From an uncultured Clostridium sp. (GTDB lineage: Bacteria; Bacillota; Clostridia; TANB77; CAG-508): a stretch of 6,419 nucleotides of DNA. The notes under the pieces were generated by a model. The model did no database searches. It was not told the origin of the DNA and saw only the letters and a program-made list of their open reading frames with translations. The DNA lies in contig CANOPV010000053.1 of assembly GCA_947568605.1 (NCBI GenBank), positions 1-6,419 on the forward strand, written 5' to 3'. The translations under genes were made by a program, and so were the position numbers. Positions 1 through 6,100 of this stretch are shown here, in pieces; position 1 is the stretch's first letter, and every line of letters starts with the position of its first letter.

Positions 1-24
1 AGGCACGGTACCCCGTGCCCCTAC
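1..24. repeat. GC-rich inverted repeat at the window edge, possible dispersed palindrome or terminator
   Basis: GGCACGG (2-8) and CCGTGCC (13-19) are perfect 7-bp arms around the 4-base loop TACC, followed by CCTAC (20-24). In minus-strand RNA the stem can gain one G-U pair (20 with 1). The element starts about 27 bp past the stop codon of the surface-protein gene, so it could end that transcript, but any U-tract would lie beyond position 1. The GTAGGGGC... / ...GCCCCTAC arm sequence resembles interspersed palindromic repeats I recall from several bacterial genomes. Here the left arm is cut by the edge. Stem seen directly; function inferred. Confidence 0.6.
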
Positions 25-46
25 GTCGTTTTTATTTTCGTTTTGT

Positions 47-172
47 TTATTTTTGTATTTTTATGTATTTTTTGATTATTATTATTCCTATTGCTGTTGT
101 TATTAGTGCTATTAATGCTAATACATAGTGATATGTTTGTAATACTATTCCTTTTGCTCCTGTTGGAGGGGT
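47..172 (-). other. C-terminal sortase sorting signal (TPPTG, membrane segment, basic tail)
   Basis: The last 41 residues have the three parts of a wall-sorting signal: TPPTG at residues 2057-2061 (158-172), a hydrophobic segment of about 21 residues ending in IGIIII (about 2069-2089), and the short basic tail KKYIKIQK before the stop. The motif departs from LPXTG at position 1 (T for L). It resembles the (S/P)PXTG signals of Clostridioides difficile SrtB and the 'ITPPTG' endings common in gut clostridial surface proteins. Sortase would cleave between T2060 and G2061. No sortase gene is present here. Confidence 0.85.
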
Positions 173-3100
173 TATGATTACTTCTTCTGCATTTCCTGAG
201 TCTTGTTCTGCTTCTCTTATTGAATCTGCTGTTATGTCGTCTGCTGTTGCTGTTTTTTCTTGTCTAAATCCATTTCCATTTTTTTCGTCTAAGTGATTCC
301 AGTTTAAGTTTCCTTGTCTTGATGTGTATGTCTCAGGGTCTAAGTTTCCATAGATTGATGAGTAATCTCCTCTACCTTTTTGGTTTTCTGAGCGTACTAT
401 TTCTACTTGGTTTTCGTAGTTAAAGTCTGATTCTTCTTGTGCTGATAGATTTTTTTCTAGTGTTAATGTTTTTGTTTGTGATCTTTCTGGTTCTATTCTA
501 TCAAATGTTGTGATTAGTATTGTTTGATATGTTGATAGGTCTATTTTATTTTCTTTTTGCTCTGTATTTAATGATGTGTTGTTTATAAATTCTTTTGCTT
601 TGTCTGTTGTTATTGGTGTCCATCCGTATCTTCCATTTTCTCCATAACTTCCATCATAGTTTAAGTTGTTTGACACATAATTTATTACTTGAATATTACT
701 TATTGTGTTTCCTTCTTCACTTGTATTTGTTACTGTTATTTCATAAGTTACTATTAAGGTTGCTCCACTTAGTAATTCTTGATCTATTTCCATATCTACA
801 AAGCCTTTATTTTCTTCTGTGTTTGGTAGCATTTTGATGTATTTTATTTTTCCTGCTATTAAATCTGCTTCTGTTCCTCCTGTTATTTTTTGTCCACTGC
901 TGTCTATTATGCTTATTTCTTTTACCTTTTTAGTTATTTGTATTTCTGCTCTTTCTCTTTCTTTTATTCCAAAGTTTAAATTATCCATTATATAAGTTTT
1001 TTCATAAGCACCGTTTCCGTCTGTATCTACAATTTTTTGTTCATATCTTGGGTGATATTCTACATCTAATAACATCTTTTCTGTTTCTGCAAACATACTT
1101 GCTCTTTCTATTAATTCGTCTATTAATAATTTTCCACTTTTTGGATGTCTTCCATTTGGTACTTTATCTTTCCAAGAGTTTAGTATTTCTGCTTTTTCAT
1201 TTGTTAATTCTATAAAGTTATTTGTTACTTCTTTACGTCTGTCTTTATTATCTTCTGCGTAAGATTTTCCATTAGTTGTATTTGTATACCAGTATACATC
1301 TCCTGCAGATTTAACTTGTGTTGTATTTTCGTAAGTTTCTCCATTGTATGATGTATCGTTTAGTAAATTTGCACCACTTACTTCATTTTTCTTTGTTAAT
1401 ATTGTTTCGTAATTATTTCCATAGTTATATCTTAGGATATAGTTACTTGCGACTATCTTATCAAATTCAAAGGTTCCGTCTGCTTTTGTTTTAGTTTGTG
1501 CTCTTACTCCTTCTCTTACATCTGTTGGACTATCTAATGGACTTCCATTCTCTTGTACTTCTATTAGTTCTACTATTGCTCCTGCTACTGGCTTGTCTGA
1601 ACCTTGTGTGTAAGTACCATCTACATTTCTTTTTTCTCCTATATATGACTGTATTCCAAGTTTTCCTGTGTCTATATCTTCAAATACTACTCCTGACATT
1701 TTTCTTGATGCTCCTTGTGGGTTTTTGAAGATTAATGTTGGTGATTTTCCTTCATCATCATCATAAGGTCCTTCTTCAAATCTTTTTTCTGGCACTAAGT
1801 CTCCTGGACTTGAATCTATGTCTATTACTCCTATCTTTGTCGAATATCCATTTATTTCTGCATAGTTAAATGTTTTATAACCTTCGTCTAAAACATCTCC
1901 TCCTAATGTTTTCTTTGGTTCTGTCATATATAGTTTTACAAATATTTCATAACTACCATTTGCTTGTAACTCTTCACTTTCTAATTCTATATTCATTACA
2001 TTGTAACCTTGTGGTTTTACTTCTCCTGTTGCTTGTGAATAACTTCCTATTTGTTGTGTACATTCTTTATTTGAATATACTCCGTCAAATGTAAATGTGT
2101 CTAAGTAATAATCTAATATATTTGTTACTCTTGCTGAAACTGCTGATTGGTTATATATTTTTATTCTATATACCATTTCTATTGATACATCGTAATCATT
2201 ATATCCTCCTGCTATTGCATTTCCATTTGTTGTTATTGAGCCTTGTCCTTCTTTATTTATGTTTACATCTTCTTTTCTTATTCCTATATCATCATATTTT
2301 TTTTCTGTAACTTCATTTTTTCCTAGGTCTGGCTCTCCATTGCTTAGGCTTTGATAGTAGTCTGAGTATGCTTCTTCTACATTTCCTTTTGCATTTTTGC
2401 TATTTTCTATATCGTATTGGTTTACACCAAATTTGAAGATTCCTCCATTTGCTGCTCTTTTATCGTAGATATATGTTTCTGTTTGTTTGTTTATTGTTAC
2501 TACTGCTTTTTGTACATCATCATATAATCCTAAGTCTACTGTTGGACGGTATACTACACATAAATCTTGATCTTTTGGCTCTAATTCTTCTATCTTTTCT
2601 ACTAGCATATTATATAATTTTCCTAGTCCCTCTTTTCCTCCTTGTGAAGTAATGTTGTTATCGTCAATATCTGTTAGTCCTATCCATCCCCATTTTGAAT
2701 CTTCTATACCTTTCTTTCCAGATGTTTTATCATAATCATATAATGGCTCATTATTTATATCAAAAATTGCTATTCTTGTCCAATAATCATTATCTTGTTC
2801 AACACCTGTACTATATCCTTCATCTACATAATATTTTGTGCACGCCCATTTTGACTCGTTTTTATGAAATTCATGTGATATAGAAACTCCAACTGGTCCA
2901 CCACAAGGAGTTGGATGCCACTGGTCGCTTGGTACACCAGAAGGTTTGGGTGGCGTCCACCCACATCTTCCTGGAGTTGATGATGGTACATATACACTTC
3001 CACTATTTTCAATACCTTTAATATATGACTTATACAGTCCTTCATATATAATATGTGGTGTTATTTGTTCAGTAGCCTTATGATCTGGATGACCACCATA

Positions 3101-6100
3101 TTCAATTTGTGTTTTTTTATAACATTCTACTGCTTGAATTGTATATCCAACATTAGTACTTCCTTCCAAAATTTTTAAACTATCTATCCATTCTTGTACT
3201 GCCCCTGCTCCTTCATCATAACTTATTACTCTATCTGATTGTTTTTTAACTATTGGAAATTTGAAATTACTTATTATGCCTGGATATTGTTCTGAATTGT
3301 GTTGTAAAAGTGCATTTTCTGCTTCCTCAAGTATACCACCTATTTCTCTTATTTCTGCTGTTATTTTAGTATCTTCAATAAATTTTTGCATTTGTGATGC
3401 TGAAACACCTTGTGGTAATTCTTTATTTTGTATATAGTTTTCTACTTCTGTTTGGGTAAATACTAGTCCGCCTGCATAGTTATTTGGATATGGTCCTATT
3501 TTTTTAAACATTTCTGTTAGTTCTTGTCTTCTTGCTGAATCTTCTATTGCTTTTGCTGTTGTTTGTATTGAACTTGGCGTTCCACATCCTTCTACTCCAA
3601 TACTTGCCATAATTTCAGAATATCTCATTCCATTGTATTCAAATTTTACTGTATATTTTTTATCTGGGTCTAATCCTCCAAAATAGAAATTTCCATTTGC
3701 ATCTGTTTTTGTTTGGTTTGTGCTTGATATTTTATCTGCTTTGTCTTGCAATTCTTTTAATAAATTTGATGTTAAATATTTTGAATTATCTTGATTACTT
3801 AAAATATCTTTTACTTTATTTTTATCTGCAAATTTTGCTTCTGTTACTCCATCACTTTCATATAGTTTTACTGTTATTCCTTCTAATAATTTGTCTCCAC
3901 TATCATATTCTCCATTTGCTTCACTATTTTTCCCTTGTGGCTCATCTAACCATACTTTTCCTTGTATTGACATAAGTAATGGGAATTGTACTCCATTTCC
4001 TGGTGTTGTTGGTTCTTCTTTTTTATTATTTCTTATTTTCATTTGTATTAATGAGTTTGAAACAGATACATTAAAATTCTCGTCTTCTACACTTTCTAAT
4101 ACTTCCCATTCATTATCTTCTGAAAGTTTTATTGAAAATGTATTTGTATTATTTTCTAGTTTATCATATCCTTCTGGTGCAAATATTTCTTCTACTGTAA
4201 TTTCTAATTCAGTTCCTGTTATTTCTTCTTCTACTAATGATATGTCTATTTCGCCTTTTTCATTTAGTTCGTAAGTTTTAGATAAGTTTCCTTTACCATC
4301 TCTTGAACGAATTGTTACTTGGAATTTTCCTCCTTTTCCACCTATTTTGTTTCCATCTTGGTCTACTTTTATTATTTTGATTGGTGGTATTTCATATTTG
4401 TTTGTTAATTCTAATAGTAGTTCTATTTCTCCATCTTCTTCTACTTCTGCTGAGTTCCAATCTAATTCGTTTGATATCTTTTCTCCATTTGGCTCATTTG
4501 TTCCACTTGGTAGTGCTACATAGCCATCAGTAGTTAAAGCTTCATCATAAGCCTCATTTACTTCGTATTCACATTCTCCATTTTCATCTACATTTAAAAT
4601 TACATATTGTTTTGTTGGTTTATATCCCTCTTCTACATTTGTTTCAGATATAAAGTATTTTCCTTCTTCTATTGGTATTATGTCTGTAAGTCCTTCTTCA
4701 TTTGTTGTAAATTCAGAACCGTCTGGAAGTTCGGTTAGTTTACCTTCTTCATTCCATTTTAAAATAGTAAATGTTGCTTCTACTGGATCTCCTTGCTCAT
4801 TTACTTTTTTTATTTGAATACCTGGTTTTTCTCCTAATTCATAATCAAAAGTTAAAAATGGTTGTCTACTACCTTCTGTATATGTTACTTCTACACCAGC
4901 TGATGTTATAGATTTTTCCCATTCAAAATATGTAGCAGAAAAACTTTTTATTTTTATTTTTCTTCCGTCATATAATGTTAATATTCCACCATTTTCTACT
5001 GCTTCTTCTGCTGCTTCTACTGCTTTTTCTAAATATTTAACATATCCATCTTGTATTTCAGTAGTTGGTAATGTAGGACCTTCATTTAGATGAGTTGTCC
5101 ATATATATGCTTGTAGTGCATAATATCTTGAGCTATCTTGTGTAAATATTGTATCTGGCATTTCATTTAAATATATTAAAGCATATTTTTCTACTTCTGA
5201 TATTTCTGTTAACTCTACTGCATTAAAGAAGTTTAACACTCCGTGGAAGTCCATATGTTTTCCTTTTGCAGCACAGAAAATGCTATTATTGTTTATTATA
5301 TTTGGATTATCTACAAATTCTGTTTGCCAAAATTCTTCTCCACTGTTGAAACTTAATTTTTCAGTTGTTGTACCATATTGATAAGCATCACCATATTTAT
5401 TTTGGGCATTTGATATTTCATCTTGATTTGTTATTATTAAATTATATTCTTCAAAATCTGAACTTTCTATTTTAATTGTTGCTTCTTTACTGTCTATTTC
5501 GTCATCATTTTCTTCTGCAATTACAGTTATTTCGAAAGTTTTTCCAGCTACTTCTTCACTTGTTGGGTTTAATACTTCAAATGCAATTGTATCTTGTGTT
5601 CCTGTTACTTTCATTGCACTTGATAATGAAATCTCACTATCATCATCAAGTATTACTTCTATATTTTTTAAACACCAGTCAATATTATATTTTGAATCTC
5701 TATTTGGTTCTAAATTAATATATATGAAGTATCTTCCATCGTCTTTCATTTCTCCGTGTACACGTGATATTATAATTGTATCATCACCAGTATTTTTAAT
5801 TGGAATTCCACTTATGTTTTGAGAACCATTTTTATTTGTTTTTATTGATAATGTAACTTCTTTTGTACCTGGTTCAATTTCGTCTTTTTCAAATTCGAAT
5901 TCATATTGTCCATTTTCACTTGAAATTAGATTTGCTGTATATCCTGTTAAAGCCACACTGTTATTATTAAGAGTTTCACTATTTTTAAGTCTAATTTGCA
6001 AAATTATTTTTTCGTTGCTACTCCAATCTATATATGCTAATTCTCCATTTTCTCCTGAACTTACTATTTTTCCGCCAGATACTATTAATCTTCCTCCTTG

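Noticed and set aside
9..40. A plus-strand rho-independent terminator using the 2-19 stem and the T-run at 29-33
   Set aside because: The T-run begins about nine bases after the stem, too far for a canonical terminator, and no plus-strand gene upstream is visible.
2888..2962. Short inverted repeats (TCCAACT/AGTTGGA and GGGTGG/CCACCC) considered as terminators or an attachment site
   Set aside because: They lie inside intact coding sequence, lack T-tracts and are short enough to arise by chance in this GC-richer patch.
2824..3045. A second minus-strand open frame of 73 codons over the Pro/Cys-rich insert
   Set aside because: It overlaps the main gene in another frame, arises from the local rise in GC, and its translation shows no motif or domain.
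595..5718. Many plus-strand open frames of about 60-130 codons, mostly Leu/Phe/Tyr-rich
   Set aside because: They lie antisense to the large gene. Their Leu/Phe-rich make-up is what the complement of Lys/Asn/Glu-rich AT-biased codons gives. None has a convincing ribosome site or recognisable domain, and apparent membrane helices in them are artefacts of T-rich DNA.
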